In this document: positions 1-6,171 of the stretch, piece by piece
How positions within the stretch are numbered: position 1 is the first letter of the stretch
Layout: each line of letters opens with the position of its first letter
Source of the DNA: a virus
DNA: 28,234 nucleotides
Reading direction: 5' to 3' (one strand)
IMG/VR virus record: IMGVR_UViG_3300037840_000442
Location: 1-28,234 of that record
The notes under the pieces: generated by a model
What the model saw: the letters and a program-made list of their open reading frames with translations, nothing else
Told to the model about the DNA's origin: nothing
The model's database searches: none
Made by a program: the position numbers and the translations under genes

Positions 1-231
1 AGGCCTGGAAAACCCGAATGCGTGTTCGGATGATTCGTTTCGAACAGATTTTCGAAAGGGGGAGAGCGTCAAGCACCCCCGCAGATTTTAGGGAAAGCAC
101 CCCCGCAGTGTTAAAAACCTTCCGTGACCATCCGGATGCGTGGACTGCCAGGATTTTGAGGAAGGTTTCTGCCGCGCGTTAAAGGCTGGAGGCCTGGTTG
201 CGCGTTAAGAGGGGAGGCTTCCGGAAGATTA

Positions 232-261
232 TTCCAGGGCGCGTTTTTGCGCCCCCTGGAA
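232..261. other. Hairpin with T-rich loop
   Basis: TTCCAGGG plus CGC (232-242) pairs with GCG plus CCCTGGAA (249-251 and 254-261), leaving a two-base bulge and a GTTTTT loop. No clear T run follows on either strand, so a terminator role is only possible. Confidence 0.5.
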
Positions 262-418
262 ATAAGGGAAGGGCGTGGTTTTCGGCGCCCTGACTTCCCG
301 CCGGGGTGGATACACTCGTCACCTAGGGACCTAACGTTTTGCAAGCGCTTACATGTTCCCGGACACGCCGTACCGGGAATACCCAGTTTTCCCAGTATGC
401 CCTTGAAGGCCCGGACCC

Positions 419-447
419 TGTGGATAATCCCCCGGGGCTGTGGACAT
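419..447 (-). other. Two tandem DnaA-box-like nonamers
   Basis: TGTGGATAA at 419-427 is the exact complement of the classical DnaA box TTATCCACA. TGTGGACAT at 439-447 is the complement of ATGTCCACA, one base from the Streptomyces-type box TTGTCCACA. They share orientation with starts 20 bp apart. The second box overlaps a candidate -35 element (441-446). The match is seen; function in replication or regulation is inferred. Confidence 0.4.
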
Positions 448-468
448 CCGGGGGGAGGGGGGTATCCT
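441..468 (+). promoter_or_regulatory. Candidate promoter for the 500-772 gene
   Basis: TGGACA (441-446), a 16-bp spacer and TATCCT (463-468) fit an actinobacterial sigma-70-type promoter. Transcription would begin near 475, just ahead of a GAAGG ribosome site and the GTG at 500. The -35 overlaps the second DnaA-like box. Confidence 0.4.
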
Positions 469-499
469 GGCCTGGGAACGAACGGAAGAAGGTACGGAC

Positions 500-772
500 G
501 TGAAGATCGTCGTCACCCTCCATCACCGCGCCATGACCCGGACGGTCGTGACAGACAGCGCCCCGGCCCTGCGGACGCCCTGGTTTTTCCCCGGGGAGCC
601 GGAACCCTGGCTGGTTACCGGGTTCTGGTTCCTCGCCAGGGAGTTACCGGGAAATAGGGCAGCCGCAGTGGCAGATGCACGGGCGCCCCGTGGTGAGTGC
701 AGGTCATCGCCCGGCACCGGGTGCAGTACAGCCACCGTGACCACCCCGTGTGGTCCATGGTCTCCCGGTTAA
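500..772 (+). CDS. Hypothetical protein (90 aa)
   Basis: I do not recognise this protein. GTG at 500 is preferred over the upstream GTG at 440 because GAAGG lies a suitable distance upstream and the candidate promoter at 441-468 would exclude the longer start. The first half (MKIVVTLHHRAMTRTVV, then a Trp/Phe-rich stretch) looks protein-like. The second half is rich in Gly, Pro, Cys and Thr and could be out of frame. It runs toward a convergent minus-strand operon and stops just before a tandem repeat. A frame disruption or a false gene remains possible. Confidence 0.4.
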   Translation: MKIVVTLHHRAMTRTVVTDSAPALRTPWFFPGEPEPWLVTGFWFLARELPGNRAAAVADARAPRGECRSSPGTGCSTATVTTPCGPWSPG

Positions 773-821
773 CCGGCATCAGATCACCCTGGATATCGCC
801 GGCATCAGATCACCCTGGATA
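773..821. repeat. 26-bp-period tandem duplication over a stop codon
   Basis: The 23-bp sequence beginning CCGGCATCAGATCACC occurs at 773-795 and 799-821, period 26. The stop codon of the minus-strand DUF1707-like gene (805-807) lies in the right-hand copy, so the left-hand copy is a downstream duplicate of that gene's end. Confidence 0.85.
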
Positions 822-1185
822 CCGCGAGGATGAACAGGATCCACCCGCCGAGAATGAAGGCGGCAGCGCCGAGGAGGATGAGGGTGTCCCCGGCCGTCCA
901 GGCCACCAGGGAAGCCGGCAGGTCCGGGGTGATGATTCCCTCCGGCACGATCTCCGCCTCGCGGTAGATGCCTTTCCCTCGCGCCGCGTTCCAGGCGTCG
1001 TTCCAGGGTATCCACGGGAGATCCTGGTAGGCTTTCTCTGCGCTTGCCGTCGTCGTCGCCGACAGGACGATCCCTGCCCGGCGCTCAAGCTCCGCTGGGG
1101 AAATGTAGCCCAGTTCCAGGGCTTTCCCCAGGAAGGCGAGCCACTTGTCGCGGGTAGGGTCCCCGATGCGCTCGATCTTGCTCAT
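805..1185 (-). CDS. DUF1707-like membrane protein
   Basis: The N-terminal half (MSKIERIGDPTRDKWLAFL, then a stretch containing ISPAELERRAGIVLSA) matches the pattern of actinobacterial DUF1707 domains: a short helical module beginning R-x-G-D and ending in an ERxxxxLSA-like helix. The C-terminal third (about residues 95-125) is strongly hydrophobic, with one or two membrane segments. ATG at 1185 is chosen because the upstream gene's TGA overlaps it by one base (TGATG), giving coupling. It is last of a three-gene minus-strand operon. DUF1707 proteins are usually host-encoded and of unknown role, so this may be host-derived. Confidence 0.75.
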   Translation of the reverse strand: MSKIERIGDPTRDKWLAFLGKALELGYISPAELERRAGIVLSATTTASAEKAYQDLPWIPWNDAWNAARGKGIYREAEIVPEGIITPDLPASLVAWTAGDTLILLGAAAFILGGWILFILAVSRVI

Positions 1186-1445
1186 CAGCAGTACCCGTCG
1201 ATTCCACGGCGAGACCGGCAGCCGGAGCACCAGCAGCAGCTTCCGGCCAGGATCAGGTCCCGGCACCGGGCGTAGATGAAGAACCGGCCGGTCCCGTGTA
1301 CCGGGCACGCGGACACGATCCGCCAGGCCGAGGGTTTCCCGCATTCCACCCACCAGTCCAGGACGCGAGAGGTGAGTACCTGGCATCGCGGGGATCCCTC
1401 GGTGTCAATGCCTTCCAGGGGCAGGATCTCTGTGGTGATGGTCAC
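1185..1445 (-). CDS. Hypothetical Cys-rich protein (86 aa)
   Basis: GTG at 1445 overlaps the previous stop in a GTGA arrangement, and its own stop overlaps the next ATG, so the reading frame is well supported. The middle carries WWVECGKPSAWRIVSACPVHG, a Trp/Cys/His pattern seen in small actinophage proteins, and the C-terminus is Cys-rich (CCWCSGC), suggesting metal binding. The longer upstream start at 1550 would bury the frame in the preceding gene. No function can be assigned. Confidence 0.65.
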   Translation of the reverse strand: MTITTEILPLEGIDTEGSPRCQVLTSRVLDWWVECGKPSAWRIVSACPVHGTGRFFIYARCRDLILAGSCCWCSGCRSRRGIDGYC

Positions 1446-1681
1446 GTCGTCATTCTCCGTTCGCAGGCGGGGCAGGCAACCTGGGAGATAGCCCCGCAGC
1501 TGGGGCAGGTCCCGGTGACGGCCAGCGGGCCGGAGCATGTCAGGCAGCACGGCTGGCCTTCCCGGAGCAGCCCTTCGGCGCGCAGGGCCACGGCGATCCG
1601 CCGGGCCAGGGACAGCCCCGGCTGGCGGTTGAGGTAGGCGTCGCTGATCGCGAGGTCGATGACCTTCTCGGCAGTGTCCAC
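1442..1681 (-). CDS. Zinc-ribbon-like protein (79 aa)
   Basis: It has a helical N-terminal half and a C-terminal double CxxC module (CCLTCSG, CPSCG, CPACERR) typical of a treble-clef or zinc-ribbon fold. GTG at 1681 follows a GAGAAGAG ribosome site. It is first of the minus-strand operon and is probably read from the TTGTCA/TAGGCT promoter at 1710-1739. The partner is unknown; protein or nucleic-acid binding is the usual inference. Confidence 0.7.
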   Translation of the reverse strand: MDTAEKVIDLAISDAYLNRQPGLSLARRIAVALRAEGLLREGQPCCLTCSGPLAVTGTCPSCGAISQVACPACERRMTT

Positions 1682-1709
1682 GGGTCTCTTCTCTGTCGGC
1701 AGTGCCCGG

Positions 1710-1739
1710 AGCCTACCGGCCGCCCTCCCGGGTTGACAA
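1710..1739 (-). promoter_or_regulatory. Minus-strand promoter sharing its -35 with the plus strand
   Basis: On the minus strand TTGTCA (1739-1734), an 18-bp spacer and TAGGCT (1715-1710) precede the gene starting at 1681. The -35 overlaps the plus-strand -35 because both lie in the palindrome GGTTGACAACC (1731-1741). Confidence 0.55.
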
Positions 1740-1760
1740 CCGCCCTGGCCAAAGTATTCT
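1733..1760 (+). promoter_or_regulatory. Leaderless-type promoter for the 1767 gene
   Basis: TTGACA (1733-1738) is perfect. After 16 bp TATTCT (1755-1760) fits the TAnnnT -10 consensus. The GTG start at 1767 lies six bases after the -10 box, so the transcript would begin at or next to the start codon. Confidence 0.7.
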
Positions 1761-1766
1761 CAAGCA

Positions 1767-1970
1767 GTGACCGAGAACCCGGACTGCGCGATCACCGTCA
1801 GCACGATTAGCGAAAGCGTTATCGAAGGGCGCTCGTGGACTGTCCCCCCGCAGGTGGCCAGGCGGGTCGCGGCCATGCTCGCCGGGGAGTTCGGCCTCCC
1901 GGTGTCCACCCTCCTGCCGCTGACGCAGGCGGAAGCGTGGGGAGAAGAGCTTATCTCCGTCAAGGAGTGA
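1767..1970 (+). CDS. Hypothetical protein (67 aa), probable leaderless gene
   Basis: It begins MTENPDCAITVSTISES and contains an amphipathic stretch (VPPQVARRVAAMLAGEFGLP) like small regulatory or adaptor proteins, but I recognise no family. There is no ribosome site; the -10 box sits six bases upstream, consistent with leaderless translation. It opens the rightward operon that continues to about 5495, which makes it an early or regulatory candidate by position only. Confidence 0.65.
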   Translation: MTENPDCAITVSTISESVIEGRSWTVPPQVARRVAAMLAGEFGLPVSTLLPLTQAEAWGEELISVKE

Positions 1971-1972
1971 CA

Positions 1973-2161
1973 ATGGGCAAGCATGAGAAACCACAGGAAA
2001 AGGAATGCCCGTCCTGCGGGCACGAGTCCCACGAGGAGGGCCGGTGCTATCATTGCGGCATTTTCTGGTCCGGCGGGGACAAGCCGCAATGCGCAGCGCT
2101 GCTGCTAACGGAAGGCGGATCACATGACAACCCGGTGGACCCTGGATCACATCCCCTTTAA
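1973..2161 (+). CDS. Zinc-ribbon protein (62 aa)
   Basis: Two knuckles, CPSCG and CYHCG, about 15 residues apart, indicate a single zinc ribbon after a charged N-terminus (MGKHEKPQEKE). ATG at 1973 follows AAGGAG, which includes the end of the previous gene. The last 38 bases overlap the next gene in another frame. Function unknown. Confidence 0.65.
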   Translation: MGKHEKPQEKECPSCGHESHEEGRCYHCGIFWSGGDKPQCAALLLTEGGSHDNPVDPGSHPL

Positions 2162-2396
2162 GTCCGGGGAGTATCCCGCCGCCTACCTTTACGTGCTCCC
2201 CCCGGAGGATAACCGCCAGGTTGTCACCGTGGACCTGCAGGGCTGCCACGTCCTGCTGGACGTGGACGCCGAGGGGGACATCGCGGGCCTGGAGATCATC
2301 GGCCCCGCCGTCCGGGTGGACCTGGCGAAGCTCGGTGACTTCCTGAAGGCTGAGCCGGAAGAGCTGACCGAGGGCGGGCAGGAGGATCATGAGTGA
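2124..2396 (+). CDS. DUF2283-like protein (90 aa)
   Basis: The core VLLDVDAEGDIAGLEIIGP resembles the beta-hairpin signature of DUF2283 proteins (a D-x-G-x-hydrophobic-G-hydrophobic-E pattern), small proteins often carried in phage and mobile-element operons. ATG at 2124 follows GGAAGG. It overlaps the upstream gene by 38 bases and the downstream one by 8. The family role is unknown, and the assignment rests on a short motif. Confidence 0.7.
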   Translation: MTTRWTLDHIPFKSGEYPAAYLYVLPPEDNRQVVTVDLQGCHVLLDVDAEGDIAGLEIIGPAVRVDLAKLGDFLKAEPEELTEGGQEDHE

Positions 2397-2607
2397 CATC
2401 CGGGTGGCGCAGATCATCGCGGGCGACCCGGCCGGCCCGTTCCCTGACGCGGGGCAGCACATCCGGTGCTACCTCACCGACGGGCAGGTGATCGACGGGG
2501 TGGTGCAGCGGGTCTGGCTGGACCTGGACACGGTCCGCATTGACGTGGCCGTGCCCCCCCTGGGCCGCCTGACCCCGGCACGCGGGGATAAGTGGGAGGC
2601 GCGGTGA
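2389..2607 (+). CDS. Hypothetical protein (72 aa), small beta-barrel-like
   Basis: Sequence features such as IRCYLTDGQVIDGVVQRVW followed by TVRIDVAVPPLGR suggest an Sm- or SH3-like small beta barrel, but this is only a pattern impression. ATG at 2389 overlaps the upstream stop by 8 bases and follows AGGAGGATC, a strong ribosome site. The next gene's GTG overlaps its stop (GTGA). Confidence 0.65.
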   Translation: MSDIRVAQIIAGDPAGPFPDAGQHIRCYLTDGQVIDGVVQRVWLDLDTVRIDVAVPPLGRLTPARGDKWEAR

Positions 2608-2921
2608 GAGTCCAGGCGAAAGACCTGCACGGCGAGACCCTGGACTGGGACGGCAGCCCGGAGAGCCTGGAGCGGATCCGCGTCCTCGCCGCAGACTCGT
2701 TCCTCCGGACGCACGGCGAGTACCTGATCGTCACCACGCAGGACGAGGTGGCCTGCTGGGTCCGTCCCGGCTGGTTCGTCACCCGCTGGGACGGCAATGA
2801 CTACATCACCGTCAGCGCCCCGCATTCCCGGGCCATGATCCAGGAACCGGAAAGACGGCGGCCGGAAAGACGGCGGCCGGAAAGACGGCGGGACGAAGAC
2901 CGAGAGGAACCGAGAGGATAA
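2604..2921 (+). CDS. Hypothetical protein with Arg-rich repeat tail (105 aa)
   Basis: The first 80 residues look globular, with beta-rich stretches (EYLIVTTQDEVACWVRPGW). The tail holds three tandem RRPER-type units encoded by a 15-bp repeat, followed by an acidic-basic end. The basic tail could bind nucleic acid. GTG at 2604 overlaps the previous TGA. I do not recognise the globular domain. Confidence 0.65.
   Translation: MRVQAKDLHGETLDWDGSPESLERIRVLAADSFLRTHGEYLIVTTQDEVACWVRPGWFVTRWDGNDYITVSAPHSRAMIQEPERRRPERRRPERRRDEDREEPRG
2847..2891 (+). repeat. 15-bp tandem repeat, three copies
   Basis: CCGGAAAGACGGCGG occurs at 2847-2861, 2862-2876 and 2877-2891 without mismatch, in frame, near the 3' end of the host gene. 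Confidence 0.95.
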
Positions 2922-2924
2922 GCC

Positions 2925-3263
2925 GTGAAATCATCCGACGCCTGCTTCGCCGCTGCGGACATCATCGCCACGCGAGGGCACTGCAAGTTCACCGAGGAAG
3001 ACCCTTCGGGCCGGGTCTGCCTGGTCGGCGCCCTGAACGTCGCTCTCTGCGGGAATGCGTTCCGTCATCGCGCCGAGTTCGGAGCGGGGCAGCAGGCCCT
3101 AACCCGGGTTCTGGCGATTCTCGGGACGGCGCGCGGCCTCCTGGCCCTGGAACATGACGTGAATGGGCCTGTCCAATGGAATAACCTGCCCGGGACCAGC
3201 GGCGAGGATGTCATCCTGCTGCTGAAGCGCACGGGGACCGCGCTGGCTGACGCGGGAGACTGA
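2925..3263 (+). CDS. DUF6197-like protein (112 aa)
   Basis: The layout matches DUF6197: an N-terminal helix (ACFAAADIIATRGHC), the segment GRVCLVGALNVAL, a conserved QWNN region, and a final helix (EDVILLLKRTGTALAD). This family is frequent in Streptomyces and their phages and has no known function. GTG at 2925 follows GAGAGGATAAGCC. The next gene starts directly after its stop (TGAGTG). Confidence 0.75.
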   Translation: MKSSDACFAAADIIATRGHCKFTEEDPSGRVCLVGALNVALCGNAFRHRAEFGAGQQALTRVLAILGTARGLLALEHDVNGPVQWNNLPGTSGEDVILLLKRTGTALADAGD

Positions 3264-4037
3264 GTGAACCTTTCTGGCCTGTCCCCCGGCAAGGTCCTGG
3301 TCGCGGGCGACTGGCATGGTAGTAAGGACTGGGCGCTTTCCGTCATCGAGGCTGCCCACGGCTGGCTGCCCGGGGAGGAGAAGATCATCCTCCAGCTCGG
3401 GGACTTCGGGTACGGGGGCGGGTTCTACGGGAGCAATTACCTGATGCAGCTGTCTGACCGGGCATCTGACCTCGGGGTGAAGCTCTTCTTCATCGACGGG
3501 AACCATGAGGATCATCCCCTGCTGGCCAGTGAAGAGGATGAGGACGGGAAGGTGGCGGAGAGCATCTGGCACCTTCGCCGGGGCACCCGGTGGGAATGGC
3601 ACGGGCACAGGTGGCTCGCCCTCGGCGGGGCTGTCTCCCTGGACCGGAGCACCCGCAGGCTGGGCAGCACCTGGTTCCGCGAGGAGGAGATTTCCCTGGT
3701 CACCGCCGGGATGGTGACGATGGGAGGGACCGCCGACGTGATGATCACCCACGACTGCCCGAGCGGGGTGGTGCACTCGTTCGGTACGGGCTATTTTGAC
3801 CCGAAGGATATCGCGAGGTGCGAGTGGCACCGGGAGCTGCTCCAGGGGATCGTGGACGAAGTAAGACCTTCGCATCTTCTCCACGGGCACCTGCACCGGG
3901 GATACGTGCGGGATGTCCGGATGCGGCACGGGGAGGTGCGGGTCACCGGGCTGGACATGGACGGGGAGGAGTCCAGCATGGGATTGCTGGACACCCGGAC
4001 GCTGGAGTTCATCCTGCCGGAGGAGGTGCCGGAATGA
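3264..4037 (+). CDS. Calcineurin-like metallophosphoesterase
   Basis: All family metal-site motifs are visible in order: GDWHG (15-19), GDFGYGG (46-52), GNHED (79-83), a His in MITHD (about 160-164) and GHLHRGY near residue 215. This predicts a two-metal phosphodiesterase or phosphatase in the cytoplasm; substrate unknown. Length (257 aa) is normal for the stand-alone form. Phage members are thought to act on nucleotides or nucleic-acid ends, but that is family knowledge, not shown here. GTG at 3264 abuts the upstream stop; the stop overlaps the next ATG. Confidence 0.9.
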   Translation: MNLSGLSPGKVLVAGDWHGSKDWALSVIEAAHGWLPGEEKIILQLGDFGYGGGFYGSNYLMQLSDRASDLGVKLFFIDGNHEDHPLLASEEDEDGKVAESIWHLRRGTRWEWHGHRWLALGGAVSLDRSTRRLGSTWFREEEISLVTAGMVTMGGTADVMITHDCPSGVVHSFGTGYFDPKDIARCEWHRELLQGIVDEVRPSHLLHGHLHRGYVRDVRMRHGEVRVTGLDMDGEESSMGLLDTRTLEFILPEEVPE

Positions 4038-4198
4038 CCTCAGAGCGCCTGGACGAGCTGCTGTCCCAGGGTGAGGCTAACATGGATACCATAGAACGCA
4101 ATAACGCCCTGGCTAAGGCTAACCTGGCTTACGTTCGGCTTCGCCGGGAGAAGTGGTGGTATCGGCTCCGACGGGATCAGGGAGAGGGCTTATCGTGA
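4034..4198 (+). CDS. Small helical protein (54 aa)
   Basis: ATGA overlap with the phosphoesterase gene and GTGA overlap with the next one support this frame. The sequence is almost entirely helical (LDELLSQGEANMDTIERNN, then a Tyr/Arg-rich end). It may be a coiled-coil adaptor; no family recognised. Confidence 0.6.
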   Translation: MTSERLDELLSQGEANMDTIERNNALAKANLAYVRLRREKWWYRLRRDQGEGLS

Positions 4199-4323
4199 AG
4201 GATAAGACCAGGGAGGGGGTGCGGGAAACCCTCGGCTGTCTTGCCGCCTACGGGATACTGGTCCTGATCTGCATCGCGATTGCTGTCGCTATCTACTTCC
4301 TGGGGGGACTCCCGCCGAAATGA
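4195..4323 (+). CDS. Single-pass membrane peptide (42 aa)
   Basis: GTG at 4195 overlaps the previous TGA, and its own stop overlaps the next ATG (ATGA). The N-terminal 15 residues are charged (VKDKTREGVRE), and residues 16-37 form one hydrophobic segment rich in Leu, Ile, Val and Ala. It is a plausible inner-membrane peptide, perhaps related to lysis timing, but nothing shows that directly. Confidence 0.6.
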   Translation: MKDKTREGVRETLGCLAAYGILVLICIAIAVAIYFLGGLPPK

Positions 4324-4559
4324 GAGCCAAGATGATGGTGCAGGTCCTGCTCCGCTCCCCCAATAAGGACGGGGAAGGCTACGCCGTCCGGGTGTGCTGG
4401 GTGGATAACGCCAGGGTGCTGCGGAAAGGCTCGAAGATCACCCTGGCCAACTCGGAGAACCGGCGGCGGAAATGGGAGGTCATGTGGATGTCGGACGCGA
4501 TGGACGCTGCCCTGATCCACGCGGACTGGAACGTGGGCGGGCTGCAGGGTGAACGATAA
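4320..4559 (+). CDS. Hypothetical protein (79 aa)
   Basis: It begins MRAKMMVQVLLRSPNKDGEG and looks like a small beta-rich protein with basic patches (GSKITLANSENRRRKWEV). ATG at 4320 overlaps the upstream stop, and the 3' end overlaps the next gene by 11 bases. No family recognised. Confidence 0.6.
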   Translation: MRAKMMVQVLLRSPNKDGEGYAVRVCWVDNARVLRKGSKITLANSENRRRKWEVMWMSDAMDAALIHADWNVGGLQGER

Positions 4560-4815
4560 ACTGCAGTGCGCAATCGAGGGTCTCCGGGCGCTTAACGGCT
4601 TCTCTCTCCGGGAGAAAGATAACTGGTATCGTAAATGGTGCCCGGAAAAATGGCAGGAAAACTACGAGCGTCATGTCAGGAATTGCACGTGCTGTGCCTG
4701 GAAAGGATTCCAGCCTGCCGGTCATCACTATCCGGGACTGCCTATAACCTCAGAAATGGCATTGACCTGTTCCATGATCCGTGATGTTCTCTCGCTTACC
4801 GAGATCACCGGGTGA
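4549..4815 (+). CDS. Hypothetical Cys/Trp-rich protein (88 aa)
   Basis: A central NCTCCAW motif with flanking Trp, Tyr and His residues (WYRKWCPEKWQENYERH) could bind metal. GTG at 4549 follows GCAGGG. Its codons are visibly less G+C-rich than the neighbours, which suggests a separate origin. It overlaps the HNH gene start (GTGA). Function unknown. Confidence 0.6.
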   Translation: MNDKLQCAIEGLRALNGFSLREKDNWYRKWCPEKWQENYERHVRNCTCCAWKGFQPAGHHYPGLPITSEMALTCSMIRDVLSLTEITG

Positions 4816-5495
4816 GCAGCGGCCGTTCCATTCCCCGCAGGCGCAGGAACCTGCTCGCCGAGGATCCGCACTGCTTCTACTGCGGCAGGGAAGTGCGGGA
4901 ATACGGGCAGTTCTTCGCTAAAGGCGAGAAGATCCCCGATGACATGGCGACTGTTGATCATGTCAACCAGAAGACCGGGGGGAAAGAGCCGAGGCCGCAG
5001 CCGGGTTCCACGGTCCTTGCCTGCTGGCCGTGCAACAACGACCGGGGCAGGGCAGGCCGGCAGGCGCGGGAATCTCTTGCCTGCGCCGAATGCGGGACAG
5101 CGGCTCATTCCCGGTTCTGCTCGCGGGAATGCTTCACCGCCAGCAGGGCACGGCTGCTGGCGCACCCGCGTCCCTGGGAGGAACGCTGGCGGGAACAGCA
5201 GGCCGCCCGCAGGAGAGCGAAAAACCGCAGGAGAGCGAAGAACCGCAGGCGGATGCTGCGGCGGCGAAGGCTGCGGCGGCAGGGGAAGGCGCGGACGATG
5301 CCGATCGACGTGTTCTACATGGACAGGACGGAGCTGGGCTGGCGGGCGGCGATGAGCCTGCTGCTGGAGAACCGCAAGCCGAAGGAGGGGGGGCTGCCCT
5401 GCGGGCCGGCGGTGGCGGTCCGGCACATGGAGCAGCTATATGCATTTGCTCCCGGCGAACCAGGCCTTGCAAGCCAGGCACCACCAGATTCCTGA
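4812..5495 (+). CDS. HNH-endonuclease-like protein with second zinc finger
   Basis: Residues 20-75 show an HNH/treble-clef layout: CFYCG, then VDHV, then ACWPCNNDRGR. A second Cys cluster follows (CAECG ... FCSREC, about 90-110), then a strongly basic segment with a repeated RRAKN motif (about 130-155) and a C-terminal helical domain. It would cut or nick DNA using a metal. HNH proteins near TerL assist packaging in several phages such as HK97; here TerL is 4.7 kb away, so that role is inferred. GTG at 4812 overlaps the previous stop. Confidence 0.8.
   Translation: MSSGRSIPRRRRNLLAEDPHCFYCGREVREYGQFFAKGEKIPDDMATVDHVNQKTGGKEPRPQPGSTVLACWPCNNDRGRAGRQARESLACAECGTAAHSRFCSRECFTASRARLLAHPRPWEERWREQQAARRRAKNRRRAKNRRRMLRRRRLRRQGKARTMPIDVFYMDRTELGWRAAMSLLLENRKPKEGGLPCGPAVAVRHMEQLYAFAPGEPGLASQAPPDS
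5208..5243 (+). repeat. 18-bp in-frame tandem repeat
   Basis: CGCAGGAGAGCGAAAAAC (5208-5225) is followed by a copy with one change (5226-5243). It encodes the duplicated Arg/Lys segment of the HNH protein. Confidence 0.85.
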
Positions 5496-5543
5496 GCAGC
5501 GGCGGTACTGGGGGGGCTGCCAGTCATGAGAGTGGGGATACAC
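5436..5543 (-). CDS. Short Cys/Trp protein (35 aa)
   Basis: The sequence VYPHSHDWQPPQYRRC then WWCLACKAWF has the look of a tiny actinophage metal-binding protein. GTG at 5543 is preferred over ATG at 5621, since the longer form would run through the preceding minus-strand gene in a poor frame. The last 60 bases overlap the 3' end of the HNH gene in antisense. Ribosome site is weak. Confidence 0.5.
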   Translation of the reverse strand: MYPHSHDWQPPQYRRCSGIWWCLACKAWFAGSKCI

Positions 5544-5559
5544 CCGATGACCGTCGTGA

Positions 5560-5703
5560 TCAGGGATGCTTGCCTGCGCAGTCCCGGCAGTAGTGTCCCT
5601 CGTAGTCTTCCGGGGTGGCATATCCTTCTCCCAGCCTGCGGTACAGCCATTTCCTCATCCGGTCCGGCAGGTACCAGCCTATCTCCCAGAGTTTCAGCTT
5701 CAC
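5560..5703 (-). CDS. Small basic protein with CxxC (47 aa)
   Basis: The protein VKLKLWEIGWYLPDRMRKWL then a stretch ending HYCRDCAGKHP is amphipathic and rich in Trp, Tyr and Arg, with one CxxC. GTG at 5703 lies seven bases after a TATACT -10 box, so a leaderless transcript is predicted. It was read directly because it is shorter than usual cut-offs. Function unknown. Confidence 0.6.
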   Translation of the reverse strand: MKLKLWEIGWYLPDRMRKWLYRRLGEGYATPEDYEGHYCRDCAGKHP

Positions 5704-5710
5704 GCCCTGT

Positions 5711-5718
5711 AGTATAGT
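5711..5718. promoter_or_regulatory. Overlapping divergent -10 boxes
   Basis: AGTATAGT holds TATAGT (5713-5718) for the plus strand and TATACT (5716-5711) for the minus strand. The minus start codon is seven bases past its box. The plus transcript would start near 5725, ahead of a GAGGAAA ribosome site. Both -35 regions are weak, which suggests activator use or low activity. Confidence 0.5.
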
Positions 5719-5739
5719 AGGCGCGCTGAGAGGAAAGAC

Positions 5740-5775
5740 ATGAAGCCGGACGTGGACGGGACGCTGGATCAGTGA
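5740..5775 (+). CDS. Eleven-residue leader peptide candidate
   Basis: ATG at 5740 follows a strong GAGGAAA site and encodes MKPDVDGTLDQ. Its TGA overlaps the GTG of the next gene (GTGA), so its translation would couple to the membrane protein. It may be a true leader or simply a device to load ribosomes. Confidence 0.45.
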   Translation: MKPDVDGTLDQ

Positions 5776-6044
5776 GCCCGGAGCAGTCGTTCTGGAACGC
5801 CTTCTACGCCTGGAGCCTGGCGCTCGGGTTCGTCCTGGTCGTCGTCATCCTGATCCTGGTGATCGTGGCGATTCACGAGGAAGTGTTCCGCAATCCGCTC
5901 GCCCCGTTCATCCGCGCGTTCGAGAAGCGGCAGGCGCACCGGCACCGGATGGCGGAGCTGGAGCTGCGTGCCCGGCTGGCCAAAAGCGGGGTGGACCCGG
6001 AGTACATCAAGGTACTGGAGAAGGAGTCCCGTGCATCCCGGTGA
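5772..6044 (+). CDS. Single-pass membrane protein (90 aa)
   Basis: Residues about 14-34 form one long hydrophobic segment (LALGFVLVVVILILVIVAIH). It is followed by a charged amphipathic, probably coiled-coil, tail (FEKRQAHRHRMAELELRARL). The short N-terminus would lie outside and the tail in the cytoplasm. GTG at 5772 is coupled to the upstream mini-ORF. No family recognised. Confidence 0.7.
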   Translation: MSPEQSFWNAFYAWSLALGFVLVVVILILVIVAIHEEVFRNPLAPFIRAFEKRQAHRHRMAELELRARLAKSGVDPEYIKVLEKESRASR

Positions 6045-6171
6045 ATGGATTCCCTATGCGGGAATGGCGATCGGGGCGGGGCTGATCCTCTGGACGTATT
6101 TCCGCAGGGGCAGCGACCTGCGGCGTGACCTGCGCAAGGCGATGCGGCGGTCAGGAAAGAGGAAGAAATGA
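6031..6171 (+). CDS. Small membrane protein (46 aa)
   Basis: GTG at 6031 lies behind AAGGAG. The chain has one short hydrophobic segment (YAGMAIGAGLILWTYF) and a strongly basic tail (RRDLRKAMRRSGKRKK). Together with the preceding membrane protein it could form a pair such as a holin-like or anchoring set, but no family signature proves this. Confidence 0.65.
   Translation: MHPGEWIPYAGMAIGAGLILWTYFRRGSDLRRDLRKAMRRSGKRKK

Larger units (their letters stand above)
1..499. other. Non-coding left region rich in inverted repeats and DnaA-box-like sites
   Basis: I see no convincing gene here; open frames on both strands have poor composition and no ribosome site. It contains two TTCGAA palindromes (39-44, 51-56), a 14-bp direct repeat (71-84, 95-108), a 9-bp inverted repeat AAACCTTCC/GGAAGGTTT (115-123, 160-168) enclosing the palindrome CATCCGGATG (129-138), GCGCGTTAA twice (174-182, 200-208), a hairpin at 232-261 with a T-rich loop, and the inverted repeat TTCCCGG/CCGGGAA (356-362, 373-379). 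Two DnaA-box-like nonamers lie at 419-447. A control region or an origin is possible, but unproven. Confidence 0.6.
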
